In this document: piece by piece, positions 45,193 to 56,196 of the stretch
Layout of the letters: each line of letters opens with the position of its first letter
Numbering within the stretch: position 1 is the first letter of the stretch
NCBI GenBank assembly: GCA_030549175.1
Contig: JAUKUA010000008.1
Coordinates: forward strand, 1-64,000
Direction of reading: 5' to 3'
Source: Lasiosphaeris hirsuta
Lineage: Eukaryota; Ascomycota; Sordariomycetes; Sordariales; Lasiosphaeriaceae
DNA length: 64,000 nucleotides
Translations under genes and position numbers: made by a program
Notes under the pieces: generated by a model
The model's input: the letters and a program-made list of their open reading frames with translations, nothing else
Database searches by the model: none
What the model was told of the DNA's origin: nothing

Positions 45193-46740
45193 ATGGCGCC
45201 TGAGCAACGCCCATTACACGCCAACCTGGCCGACTACGCCAGGAAGCTACAAGCCGAACACGACGCCGAGTACCTGGCGAAGTGGGAGGTCATTAAGACC
45301 CTCTCCGAAGCCCTAGATCAGGGCTTCGCGAAAATCCCCAGCGGGGAACACCACGTTTACTAGGGAAGGGAGACCCTCCTTAGGATCAAGGAAGTGATCT
45401 ACCGGACCGTAGGAAGGGCAAAGACCCCGACAATGTCGGGTTCCACGACCTCGCCCATACCCTCGCCCTACGTAGGCATTGACAACGGCTCGATCCAGAC
45501 GCCACCCCCGGGAGCCTACGTGGCACCAACACTAAGGAACGACAGGGCCACCTATTTAACTAACCTAACCCCCCTGACGGGGACAGTACTACCACTAACC
45601 CCGTTAACCGACAAGACGGCCTAACTAAGGGTCGCCATACCACAGGCCCAATCAGGGGCCGCCACGACAAAGGCCGCTAACCTAGCTAACGAATGGAAGA
45701 CGGCCCCGGTAGGAAAGACCTCAAGCTAGGTCTCTAAGGCAACGACCCTAGGAGGGCTAACCACTATCGACCTAGGTAGGAAACCTAAAGTAAACGCTAA
45801 GCCCGGTACTAGACAGAGGGATAGGTCTAGCTTATCGGTACCTAACAAATTGATACTCACAGTACCGGCCGAGTACCTATAGGCTTAAGCGATAGCCGGA
45901 GAGATCAGCCTAGGACTTCCTAACATGATAGAAATAAAGCCGGTAGTAATAAAAGTTACTATCAAGGGAAATAGATAGTCAGTCTTCCTACATAAGAGAT
46001 ACTAGGACAAGAGGACCGAGGCTATGACAAAGGCTAAGGTAGTAAGGATACTCCTCTAGGAAAACGTAGAGTAGATTACCTATACCCTAGAGAAAGTACC
46101 GAAGATAACCATGACCTTAGAGGGACCTCGTAAGATCACGGAGGTCATGATAAAACAAGAGGCATAAGTCTCGATAAGGATCTTACCTATGTAAGTGACC
46201 TAGACTAAGAACGGGATATAGCTAATATCGTTCGACGATACTTATATCTTTATAAAGACCTTTAGGCTATTTAGATCTATAATTACGAGGAGACTTCTAC
46301 CGAAAAGGAAAGTCTTACTGTATAAGACGTACTATAGGTTCTATTAGATAAGGGACTATATAGTAAAGGTAGTATGTGGTAGGTATAACCATAAGGAACA
46401 TATAAATAAGTACCTCGACCTACTATAATATCTTAACTACTTAGGACTACATAGGCTCGATAATATAGGTACGTATATCTTAAGGCTAAGGGTTATAAAC
46501 GAGAGACGGCTTCTATTCTCTAGTAAGATAGACATCGAGGAAGGAAGGAAGGTAGGGACTAAGGCCTATAAGGACAAGGTAACTACCTAGGAGAAAAAGA
46601 AAGCTAAGGAGACGAAGAAAGTAAAGACTATAACTAGGATAGCCGTAGAAAAAGAGGTCTCTAGAAGTAGAAAGGGAAAAACCTTTCTAAAGGCCGAGGC
46701 TAGGGCCGAAGCTAAGGCTAAGGAGGCTATAGTAGTATAG
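45193..46740 (+). pseudogene. LINE ORF1 (gag-like) remnant
   Basis: ATG 45193 starts MAPEQRPLHANLADYARKLQ. One TAG (45361-45363) precedes an open stretch to 45624 that is Pro/Thr-rich (IQTPPPGAYVAPTLRNDRA). Farther on, near 46370-46460, VVCGRYNHKEHINKYLDLL looks like CCHC zinc knuckles in which Cys codons have become Tyr (TGT or TGC to TAT or TAC), a RIP-type change. The product would bind the LINE RNA. The 3' limit is a guess because stops are dense. Confidence 0.7.
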
Positions 46741-47549
46741 ATCGCCTTACCCTTATAAGATTAAAAAACTCCGGTAAAAACGAAGTCAACAGATATCTAC
46801 GGAACGACCCCTATCCTAGCTCCTACTATATAACTAGAAGATATCTCTCTACCGACCATCGAAGATAAGGAAATGACAAAAGCCCCCGAACCCACGGGTA
46901 ATATCAGAACCTTGGCAAATGATATAACATTTAATACCTTAAAGGTCTTGATTACATATAGTATCAACATGATTATAATAAAGAAATAACTCAAAGAGGC
47001 CCTGGAATAAGTAACCTAGGAAACCGTGAAGGTAATAAGCGAGAGGGCCGAAACCTACGACGAGGAAAAGCTAAGAGTACTAAAGACCTACGGAAAAAAG
47101 CTTTAAGTAACGGCCGAGAGATACGGCCTTAGAGTCGACTAGATGTTAATGGCTAGAGCCATAATAATAGCGGCTTAAGACTAGGGAAACTAAAAGCCGG
47201 CCGTTAAGACTAACCTTAAATCATATTTCTAAATAATATATAAGACCATGGAAATCGACAAAGACATGGACTAAGAAGATATCCGAGGTACCTATTAGGC
47301 AGCCCAGTAATAGAGAGAAAAACTATTTCAGAGTATATAAATATATCCTAAGGAATAGGTAGTAAAGAAGGATACCTAGGTAAAACTGATTAGAGAGGTA
47401 ATCGGACTAGGAAGACCTTCGGTAAAATTATCTAGTAATAATATCCCGTCTAGGAAGCTACTATCGATACTGACTCTACGAAAGATAATAGTAATCTCGA
47501 TTATAAGGGATATCTTCTTTAGAAATATATTATCTAACCCTTAGAAAAG

Positions 47550-50500
47550 GAGGTACGTCCGAATCCTATAGCAGAACTTACTTTTGATCGTACATAGACA
47601 TTAGAAAGCTAGTTTCTTTCCTAGGTCCATACGATTACTATCTCCCTTCCTACTAAGTATCTAATAAGAGGAGATAGAATTAAAGACTCTTACCTACAAA
47701 TAATCAAAGTCTTAGTAAGAAACGTTACTAAGACCTTTACGTATTACGACTTCCTACTTAACTAAGGAGCCTAAGGTAAGTACGACCTAGTTCTCGTCTA
47801 GGAACCGTAATATTTAGTAAAGAGTGAGGAGACGAGATTATACCTAGCCTATATAGCTATGGTAAGAAACAGAACGTACGGTAGGCTAGGGGTAACTATT
47901 TATTATATTAAGGACTAGGCCTAAGAACTAATAAGTAACTTCTGATTAGGGGATATAGTAAAGGTTAAAAACGATAGGCTTCGAGTCTTCTTAGTTTATA
48001 AGAACATAAGAACCTAACCCTCTTATATTTAAGAAGTCTTAAGGATAAAAGGGAGAGATAAGAAGTTCTTAATCATAAGAGACTTTAACACGGGATATTT
48101 ACTCTGGTAGGCCGGGAGGTATATAAGGTTAGTAACGGAAGCTATAATTACATAGGTAAACAGAGAGGGACTATACCCTCTAATCTAGGATATACTAACC
48201 TGGGGAAGGAACGTCTTAGACCTAGTATTTTACTCAGATCCGTAGGCTTATAGTAATGTCGAGAAGGATAAGACTATAGAATCGGACTACTTACCTATCG
48301 AAGTGACGATACCGGGAAGGACGAAGTAAAAGAACCTTTTATAGAGACTTGGCCTATATACATTAGAGGACTGGGTGACTAAGACGAAGGAGAAGGTTCG
48401 AGACCTTTCTACGAAAATAAACGGAAGGTAAGAAATAAAAAAGGTTACTTAAAAAGTTTAGGAAGCTATAGAACGGCTGTTATATAAGTATAGAAGGAGA
48501 GGATAGTTTGACGGAAAGAGGTAACTATAGTAAAATAAAGAACTTAAAGAAGTAAGAAAATACCTTTAGGTAGCTAAAGACTAAGGAGACGGAAGAACAT
48601 AAGCTTTAGTATAGGCGGTATATAAAAAAAAGGTTAAGACTATCTGTACGAGATATTAACACGGGAAGGTCTAAAAGGTATCTAAACTAAGGAACCTATA
48701 AAAGGTGATAAGATAATAGGAACGCTAGGTACTAGTAGACACCCTCCCGAGCCTCTTTCTAAGGGGAGGGGACTTAGTAAGCTATATGGTAGCATATATA
48801 GTAACTATTATCTACGATAAGTTAGTAATACTACGGTATAGATCTGACCTTATAGACGCTAAATACTTTAGTATCTTATAACTTAGACTATTATAATATA
48901 TCTTATAAAGTATCGAAGTTACCGAAGAAGAAGCTTACTAGGTATACTATGGGATACGGACGACGGCGTTAAGACTAGACAAAGTAACAACGGCTATATT
49001 AAGAACAGCTTAGTATAATGAGATAATAAGCTTAAGAGAAAAAGTAACTAAGACTTTCTTAACTCTTATAGTTATGTTTATTATCTTATATAAAGCTTAC
49101 CTATAGGTAAGATAGTACCCTAAGGTATAGAAATATATAAAAGTAGTACCTATTTCTAAGGTAAGATACTCTAAAGTGACTACGAAAGGCCTTAGACCGA
49201 TCTCACTCTTACTATATATCGGTAAGGGCTTAGAGAGATTAGTAGTAAGAAAGATAGGTATCTTAGCTATGTAAAAGAGCCTTATCTACCTATAATATAT
49301 AAGTAAGGTATTATAATAGTTAGCTACGGACTTACTAACGGTAGTAATCTATGACGTAGAAGATATATAAGTAAGAGGCCTTATCATAGGGGTAGTCACG
49401 GCTAATGTAAAAGATATCTTTAATATAGTATAAAAGTAAAGACTAAAGTAGAAGCTTATAGAGACGAGGTAGGACCATACCATAGCCTACTTCTATATTA
49501 CCTTTCTAACAGACCGGGTAGCTATAATTAGAAAAGACTTAACAGAGACCTAACAGCTAATATTAAATAAACTATCATAAGACTCTCTCCTCTTACTTAT
49601 CCTCTTTACTTTATATCTTACGATAATAGTAAAGGACGACTAAATCTACTATTATACAGATGATGTCACGGTAGTTATAACGGATAAGATAGAGAAATCG
49701 GTCTAGGCTAAACTTATAACGAGGCTTAGGAAGCTTCTAACCTAAGGAAAAGATAACGGAATCTCTTTCGATAATATAAAAAAAGTAAGTATATCCTCTT
49801 TATGCCGAAGAAGGGCCTAAGACTAAATATCCTTGTCTAAGGAGTCGTTATATTATATAAGAAGATACTCTAGTAGTTAAAAGTATAATTCGATCTAATA
49901 TTCTACTTCAGAGTATATACGAAGATAGTAGTAGCTAAGGATAAGCTAACGACTATACTTCTAGACTATATCTCTAGTAAAGTCAAAGGGTTAGTCCTAA
50001 GGCTCGTAGTCTAGGTAGTTAAGACGATCTTTCTACTAACGTTACTATATACGGTAGAGGCATGGTATAGTTAACGTAGAAAATGTTTCGTTAACGACAC
50101 GTTAGACGTAGTAGTTAATAACGGCCTTTAAGTAGCATTACCGGCATAGAAGACTATAAGAACCGTGGTATTACATCTAGAATCTAAAGTCTCTATGACC
50201 TAGTACCTCGTCAAGGCCCGGAAGGACACCTTTACGAGAAGGCTCATCCGGCTAGGCTGGACGTATCCGGTAGTCCGAAAACTACATAAGCTATGTACCC
50301 TTAGTAAGAAGAACGACACGTTCCTCGAGAAGATCATCTACCACGTCGGCGGGACACCCCCCCTACACGATAACTTCTTCTAGATAAGAGACATCGGAAG
50401 AGAGGCCCCGATAGAAGCTATAGCCGTAACTACCGCCTTAGATAGAGAATGGAGGACACGTTACGCGGAAGAAAGGAAACGCCGGCTATAGTGGTACTAG

Positions 50501-50850
50501 TGGGACGGAGCCTCCGAGGACTATCGGTACTGGAAGATCTATTGGAAGGACAGGCTACCGGAACTGGCCCTGTCTTATAAGGCCTACATAGCCTTATTGG
50601 CGGAAAGGACCGGCCACGGGAACTTCAAGGAGTACCACGAACGGTTTAACCACAACCCGGAAACCTAGGGACCTTACAAATATAAAACTCACAAGAACAG
50701 AAGACACATATTCACGTGCTCACTGAACGTAAGAACGCTTCCCAGCTACAACGGCAACCCGCTACAGATGGTATGGAGGAAGTCTAAGAAATGGCTCGAC
50801 CTGTTCGGGGGCTTCGCGGATAAATTACCAGAAAGAAAATACTAGTAACA
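47550..50850 (+). pseudogene. LINE ORF2 (endonuclease and reverse transcriptase) remnant
   Basis: The apurinic-type endonuclease is visible near 48060-48310: FLIIRDFNTGYLLW (family GDFN, with Gly to Arg), RNVLDLVFYSDP and ESDYLPIEV (family SDH, with His to Tyr). Reverse transcriptase blocks are near 49180 (GLRPISLLLYIGKGLERLV) and near 49650 (YYTDDVTVVI, family F/YADD, with Ala to Thr). The C-terminal part is more open: FTRRLIRLGWTYPVVRKLHK, then ERTGHGNFKEYHERFNHNPE (about 50610-50670) and a later region where the family has a Cys/His finger. All these replacements are transitions expected of RIP. The start of ORF2 could not be set. Confidence 0.8.
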
Positions 50851-51215
50851 ACGAAAGCGGGAAGAAAATACTACGTAGACTGACGCTAAAGAAGAGGCCC
50901 TGGCCGGGGCCCCAGCAAATTAAGAAAGGATGGCTTTTCCCCACGGGGGTTTTTATATATCTTAGACTGATGGGTGAGCGAGCCGGGCGGGTAAGGCCCG
51001 GAAGCGGCATTTAAAGGGGTGCTAAAGGGGTACGAAACGCGGGGGAGCGTGGTACTGTCGGCCCGGGGACCCTGGGCCAGGACTCTCCTATCGGTGGACT
51101 CAGGGCGGAGGATCTCCTTATTGTAGAAGGCCGTGTGCCTCAGGCGTTTGCGGGGACTTTGAGAGCCTCGCTGTGCGATTGCCCCTGCGGGGCAAAACCC
51201 TGCACAATAAAATTT

Positions 51216-51230
51216 CAATCAATCAATCAA
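51216..51230 (+). repeat. (CAAT)n 3' tail of the LINE
   Basis: CAATCAATCAATCAA follows AATAAAATTT and ends exactly where GGACAGTAGC of the next LINE copy begins. Simple-sequence tails of this sort are usual at 3' ends of I/Tad-type LINEs. Confidence 0.85.
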
Positions 51231-51828
51231 GGACAGTAGCTCTCTCTCCTCTTTTTATTTTTTCGAAAGAATTGGACCCATCACAACCTTGGGATTTACT
51301 ACACCAAAACACCACACCTTGATCACGACTTCCCTTCACCTTTAGACATCTCTTTATACCTTGACAACCCGTACGTAACCCACGCTAGCTTCTACCGTGG
51401 TACCTAAGCAATGCCCACTATACACCAACCTCTCTAAGTTCCTCTTAGAACTAAAGGCCGAATACGACGCCGAGTACTTAACTAAGTAAGAGGTCGTCAC
51501 GATACTCTCCGAAGCTCTCGACCAAGATTTCAGTAAGATCCCCAAGGGCGTATACCATGTACGTTAGGGAAGAGAGACCTTCCTTAGGCTTAAGGAAGTG
51601 ATCTACTAGACCGTGGGGACTACGGAGACCTTAACCAGCTCGGGCTCCTTACTAGGCCCTAGCCTAAAGTCCAATGTAGGTATCGACCACGGCTCGATTT
51701 AAACGCCGCCACTGGGAGCCTACGTAATACCTATACTAAAGAATGATAAGATCTCTTCCTCTACGAAGCCCCCCTTACCTACTAGCTCACTAGGAGTAGT
51801 CCTACCATTAGCCCTCTTAAGATAAGCT
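51231..51828 (+). mobile_element. 5' end of a second LINE copy, cut off
   Basis: Starts GGACAGTAGCTCTCTCTCCT and follows 45024-45640 base by base with scattered transitions and small indels (TTCGAAAGAATTGGACC, CACCTTGATCACGACTT, and the ORF1 start region with ATGGCGCC changed to GTGGTACC). It stops near 51828, where an LTR-like sequence begins. It is more RIP-mutated over ORF1 than the first copy. Confidence 0.85.
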
Positions 51829-52059
51829 AACACACAACCCCCTGGCACCCAGGCCACACACCGTCACGCAAACTCCCTCTATCTCGAAGTAGCCATTCAC
51901 TAGAAAAGCAAGTGGTCCGAGCAGCCCCAGGACTCCTATAAAGGACTTGGATCTGACAACCACTTGTTCTTCTTCACCCTCTCTTTCCTTAGCTTGTTTT
52001 TGCGCAATCTAGGCTAGGACATTGTAGCATTGTCTCTCTCTTCCTTCCCTGCCGTGACA
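51829..52059 (+). mobile_element. LTR-like sequence, copy 2 (solo)
   Basis: Matches 15057-15330 in order and ends TGCCGTGACA like it. No second LTR or internal retrotransposon region is nearby, so it is a solo LTR or a fragment. It interrupts or abuts the second LINE copy. Confidence 0.6.
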
Positions 52060-52073
52060 GATGCCCCCCGATT

Positions 52074-52876
52074 TCATGACCAGCTGATACTGAGCGTGGT
52101 AAGCTCGCCCGTCTCAGTTCCTAGGTCTAAGGTTGATACTAAAACAAATTCGCTAGCTAACCCTAAAGGATAGCTAGGGTAATGGGGCGTTCGACTTTTT
52201 GAAACAACTTGGCCATAGCACTCGATGGGGGAACGTTGGTGTCGACCTATACGTTGTCCGGCTATTGCAGAATGGGACTTTTGAAGCTGCCGCTGAGAGT
52301 AGAATACAAGGTTCTGGTAGGTTTGCCGCGTGAATGGCCATATACCAGCCTTGCTGAAACTGCTGCGTATATTGGGGACGCTACAGCCTTTTTGAGGGGC
52401 ATCAGAGACCCAAGTGGTATTGTCTGGCCCCGTAACTACCGCGCGGTCTGTAAGAGAGTCACCCACAACAGTGCCTGCGCGTGTTTCAGTCCCCTACATG
52501 CCGTACTCGTCAATATTGACGATTTTGCATGGGGCGATGTTTTTGGTCTGCAACTGATGGCGTAAACGATTGAAGAAATCCTCGTATCGCTCCTTTGTAG
52601 AACCTCGAATTCGAGCTCTTTCCAACAATACGCTTTGCTTTGTCTTAAATCTATTGTGGCGTGAAAGAAAGCGATCTACCCAACGGTGGCCAATGGGGGT
52701 AAAACCTCCGCCCTGAGCGAGGATTTCTTACGCCATTCTAGTGATCTCCGCTTTGCAGGGGGCGCGGCCAGCAGCCTCCTGGCCTCTATTTTGCTAGCTA
52801 GCTTGTTAGTACTGCCGCGGAGGCGTCGGGTGAGTGTAGACTGGTGGATGTCGTAGTTCTTCGCACAAACCAACAA
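52074..52876 (-). pseudogene. Pogo-type DDE transposase relic with internal deletion
   Basis: Minus strand from 52876: CAKNYDIHQSTLTRRLRGST is the psq/HTH DNA-binding motif. After a gap, HRWVDRFLSRHNRFKTKQSV is the CENP-B-type domain, and YEDFFNRLRHQLQTKNIAP with IVNIDEYGM is the first catalytic Asp block (followed by a TAG). VVTGPDNTTWVSDAPQKG then leads straight to VPNIRSSFSKAGIWPF, the usual C-terminal end. The second and third acidic residues of the DDE triad are therefore deleted, as is part of the CENP-B domain. The frame is lost near 52690. Terminal repeats were not found. Confidence 0.75.
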
Positions 52877-52930
52877 ACAACGTTTCCGAGACCTCTCGCT
52901 AAAACTGGCGCTATTGAGTCGCTACACCAT

Positions 52931-54045
52931 TTACCGTATTCGTTTCGCTACTGTCTCTGTGTCCCCATCACCCTCCAGCCTCGTTTTTCCCAGTGGGCCT
53001 TCCCCAGTAACATCTTCAGCCATCTCAGGTAAATCCCCAAACAAACGCTGCACTTGCGCCGCCGGAAAGTTTGCGGTAGCGGCTTCTGTCAGTTTTAGGG
53101 CCAGACTGTTACCACCGGGACTTGTTGAAGATAACAGCAAACGCACATAATCTGGGTTTGCAAACTCCTTTTCGTACTGCCAATAAAGCTCGGCTCGAGA
53201 TGGCTCATCGGCATGGATGGCGAACTGTAGAAATCCGGCCATCTTTTAGTGGTAGACAGGATCAACCGTGTCAAGGATATTCTTGAATAGCCTTTCCAGA
53301 TCGCTTGGTAGGATTCTTAATCTCTTCTGCAATTCCTCAATCGTATCGCCACTCGCGAGGCCGGACCTCGGCGATTGTGTTGCGAGAAAGACCCAGAGAA
53401 ACACACCCTCGGCCTTTTTGACCATTCCCTCAATGAGATTTTCTCTCGCTTGATCTCTTGAGCTGCTGGTTTCGTCTTGGAGATCCGGCCATTTGGTATG
53501 GCTCTGCATCAACTAAGAAGCAGAACTTGACAGGCAAGTTAGTGAGTGCTTTCTGTAATGGCCTGACGCGCTTTGGGAATCTCTGCCGGCCTCCAAGGAT
53601 CCGTTATTGGCGATACAAGCTGCCTTCCTAGTTGAGTCCAGCGGTCAGGGCATGATTTCGGGATTAGACAAGTGACTCTGCTAAGAATCCCATACAGCAG
53701 GGACCGCATCAATCCTAGCCAGGATTTTTGAATAGAGTTCCCAGGGCTCCAGAAGTAGTGTTCCACAATTGCCGCCCTCCTTGGACTTGACCAGCGTTAC
53801 AGTAGCTCGGCTGTTGTTTTTGCGTCGCCAATGCGTACAGAGCTAACAGCTCCAAAACTCGGTTGTGCAGAAAGGTCGCCAGATAAAGTATCATGTTCGA
53901 TGCAAAGAGTCGATAGTTGTTGACATATCTCTTCGGCTTTGAGATTTTCAATGGACACACCGGAACTGGATTGAAGAAGCTTCACGGCGAACTCGATGAA
54001 AGCTACGATGCTACTTGCAGCACCCAGCGCCGATAATGGCTCCAT
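52931..54045 (-). pseudogene. Broken NACHT/STAND (NLR-type) gene lacking the P-loop
   Basis: ATG 54045 (minus) starts MEPLSALGAASSIVAFIEFA, VKLLQSS, the helical N-terminal domain common to fungal STAND proteins. Downstream are HYFWSPGNSIQKSWLGLMRS, LLYGILSRVTCLIPKSCPDR, then VKKAEGVFLWVFLATQS, ELQKRLRILPSDLERLFKNI and DTVDPVYH, a TAA (53246-53248, probably CAA), and KMAGFLQFAIHA. These blocks flank and follow the NACHT Walker B region in relatives. The Walker A P-loop, expected between 53797 and 53766, is absent, so a piece has been deleted, and no C-terminal repeats follow. Intact members are signal-sensing NTPases in fungal incompatibility. Confidence 0.8.
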
Positions 54046-54268
54046 GCCTGCTTCGAGAGAATCGAGTTGATCGATTTGTTGACTTTTTCTAGGTGTGGCC
54101 CAAAGGCACTATCTAGGCGAAGTGGCGTGTGCACCCTGCACCCTCGAGGTGGGGCACCACCTCCAACATATTGTCCCATTGTCCCATTCCACCATCGCAC
54201 AAGTTCTTTCCCCTCGTTAATTCGATTTTTCCTCCATCACTTGGTTACGCCGCCCCCAGAGTTTCCAA
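54046..54268. promoter_or_regulatory. Divergent intergenic region between two broken genes
   Basis: The 220 bp separate the NACHT gene (minus) from the PD-(D/E)XK-like gene (plus), so it should hold both promoters. The inverted CCCATTGTCCCATT word at about 54175-54188 is the only notable motif; I see no TATA box. Confidence 0.35.
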
Positions 54269-55503
54269 ATGGCGATGACGAATCCTTCAGCCCTCTGTGG
54301 GCAGGAGGACAAGCACAGCGCTGACCCGACATCTCGGAGCTTTTTAGGCAGTCCCTTGTTCGATGAGGTTGTCAAATCTATCACCGACGTGATCGCTCGT
54401 GGACTAGGAGACGGATTCCGTCTTTGTTTTCGCTGGGCGGCCGACGACCTCGAAAATTTCCATTCCGAATTGTCACAACTTCCCGAGTACGACGCCATCT
54501 CGCGATTCGAATACGACTACCGATCCGGCATCGTATCTCTCACCGTAGGCGAATCGAAGGGCCATTCCTTATCAGCCCTGTACCTCTGCTTGTTAACCCT
54601 ACAGAAGGCCTAGACCATCGCCCTTACCACAAACGACGAGGTAGTCCGTGAGACAGTAAACAAGATCATAGCCATTTGTACGGCCGATATGAAGGTCGAG
54701 GAAGAGTTATGAAACCAACCTAATACTTCTTTTACGTTATTAGGCGATACTGAGGCGACTGTTATCTATGAGGTAGCGTGGAGCCAGTCTCAACAAGACG
54801 TCGAGTACAAGGCCGAGAACTACATCAGAGGTACCCATGGGAAGGTCCAGGCTGTTGTTGTCTTAAATGTCTTATATCCAAATCTCGAAGAGGTAGTGGT
54901 AAGCCTTTTAGTAGCCACCCACGACGATGGCTCCCGCTAGGAGTAGCGCAGAAAAGTCATCCACAGCGATCATCTCGAGCAGCCCGACGGGGTAGTAGGA
55001 TTATACCTCTCGGACTTTTACGGCCCTGCTGGCCTACCGGCAGTGTATTGCCGCCCTCCAGCTAGAGTCTCCCGGTTCGTTTTCATTCATCTTTTTCTTT
55101 TTCTCCTAGTTTTAACCATGGAATCCCGTCATGACCGTCTCTTACCGAGTGCTAGGAGCGATTTTCCGTGCAGCCTGGCATGCCCAGTATCCTAAGAAAT
55201 ATCAGCTAGAACAAGAGGATCACGGTATCTTATCGTCGCTATTGCCGCAGGATTCTGAGGAACTACGTCACCACCTCCAGGTAGGTAACTCGATAAAGCT
55301 GAGCGGGAGAACCAGGAAGCTAATCGTCAAGGTAAGGAAGCTGAGCGCCAAAGTCGGGAAGATAAACGTTAACGTGAGGAAGCTGAATGCCAAAGTCGGA
55401 AAGATAAATGTCAACGTGAGGAAGCTGAGTGCCAAAGTCGGAAAGATAAACGTCAACGTGAGGAAGCTGAGTGCCGAAGTCGGAAACTTGAGCAGCGACT
55501 AGC
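54269..55503 (+). pseudogene. PD-(D/E)XK-like protein with coiled-coil repeats, one frame with many stops
   Basis: ATG 54269 opens 114 codons (SFLGSPLFDEVVKSITDVIA ... LSQLPEYDAISRFEYDYRSG). TAG, TGA and further stops follow, but the same frame continues with ETVNKIIAICTADMK, the nuclease-fold-like block TVIYEVAWSQSQQDVEYKAE, NYIRGTHGKVQAVVVLNVLY, and then, past a CT-rich TTTTCTCCTAG (possible acceptor) and an in-frame ATG at 55118, a charged region with four 14-residue repeats (for example RQREEAECQSRKDK). The EVAWSQ...AENYI...KVQAVVVLN pattern is that of a large fungal family with a restriction-endonuclease-like fold. Stops mostly fit Gln or Arg codons. It may be one gene with an intron or two adjacent genes. 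Confidence 0.6.
55325..55489 (+). repeat. Four 42-bp tandem repeats encoding a charged coiled coil
   Basis: Units start at 55325, 55367, 55409 and 55451. The core is GAGGAAGCTGAGTGCCAAAG followed by TCGGAAAGATAAA. Each gives 14 residues of the form RQREEAECQSRKDK. The first unit and the last are the most diverged. The frame is the same as that of the upstream block. Confidence 0.9.
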
Positions 55504-56196
55504 CGAGTTGTAGTAGTAGCTAGCTAACCGTACATAGCTGTTAGTTGGCTGCGAGAAATAAGACTTGTGAGACGGAGAGGGATAAACTTCAGGGCTACAA
55601 GATGTATAAGCGGGCGAGCCGACGTAAATGCCCTTTTTATGCTATAGATCTGACAAATTTAATATTAACCGTCATAAACATGGTCCTCATATCCCACGTA
55701 GCTATCATCATCATCAGCGCTGAATAACATCTATGATGAGATTCTCTCTGAGCGCCGTCCGGACATCCTCGACTATAAGCTTATAAGTTACCTTATGTCA
55801 AAAAGGGGAAAGAAAGAAATGTTTATATAAACTAGAGAGAGGGAGAAAAAGAAAGAGAGAATGGTAGTGACGTGTATGAGGTGAGAAAAAAAAGATGAAG
55901 AGACGAGCTGATACTCTAGATCCCTAAGCAGAGCATTACGCGTAGTCACACGACCCGTCGTTAACATAAAGCCAAGTGGGAGCGTAGCTTGCTTACTTCA
56001 GCCACCAAAACCAGCCGGCTCGTTTCTTAACCGTAGGAACCATAGCAATAGCTAACATAACATACCAAGGCTAACTGTATCTCTATAAATAGGAGGCATG
56101 TTTAGTAAGTGAAAATGAGGCGAGAGACAATGGTAGGACAACAATCCAACGCTGGGAGAGGACGGCATCGGGCGTAAAGGATTCCATTTTAGAATA
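55504..56196. other. No recognisable gene
   Basis: A short plus ORF (55545-55727) has a hydrophobic C-terminal half (TNLILTVINMVLISHVAIII). 55800-55870 is A/G-rich simple sequence (GAGAGAGGGAGAAAAAGAAA). Nothing else is seen. Confidence 0.4.

Larger units (their letters stand above)
45024..51230 (+). mobile_element. Full-length-sized LINE (Tad/I type non-LTR retrotransposon), RIP-degraded
   Basis: The element runs from GGACAGTAGC (45024) to a (CAAT)n tail ending at 51230, about 6.2 kb. It carries an ORF1 with a zinc-knuckle-like region and an ORF2 with endonuclease, reverse transcriptase and a C-terminal zinc-finger-like domain. The middle (about 45.9-50.1 kb) is saturated with TAG, TAA and ATA from RIP. 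The first 700 bp and the last 1 kb are much better kept. The next 600 bp are the 5' end of another copy in the same orientation. Assignment to the Tad clade is by domain order and the fungal setting, not by alignment. Confidence 0.88.

Noticed and set aside
55325..55489. CRISPR-like array
   Set aside because: The 42-bp repeats are contiguous, have no unique spacers, and encode a coiled coil in the frame of the upstream gene.
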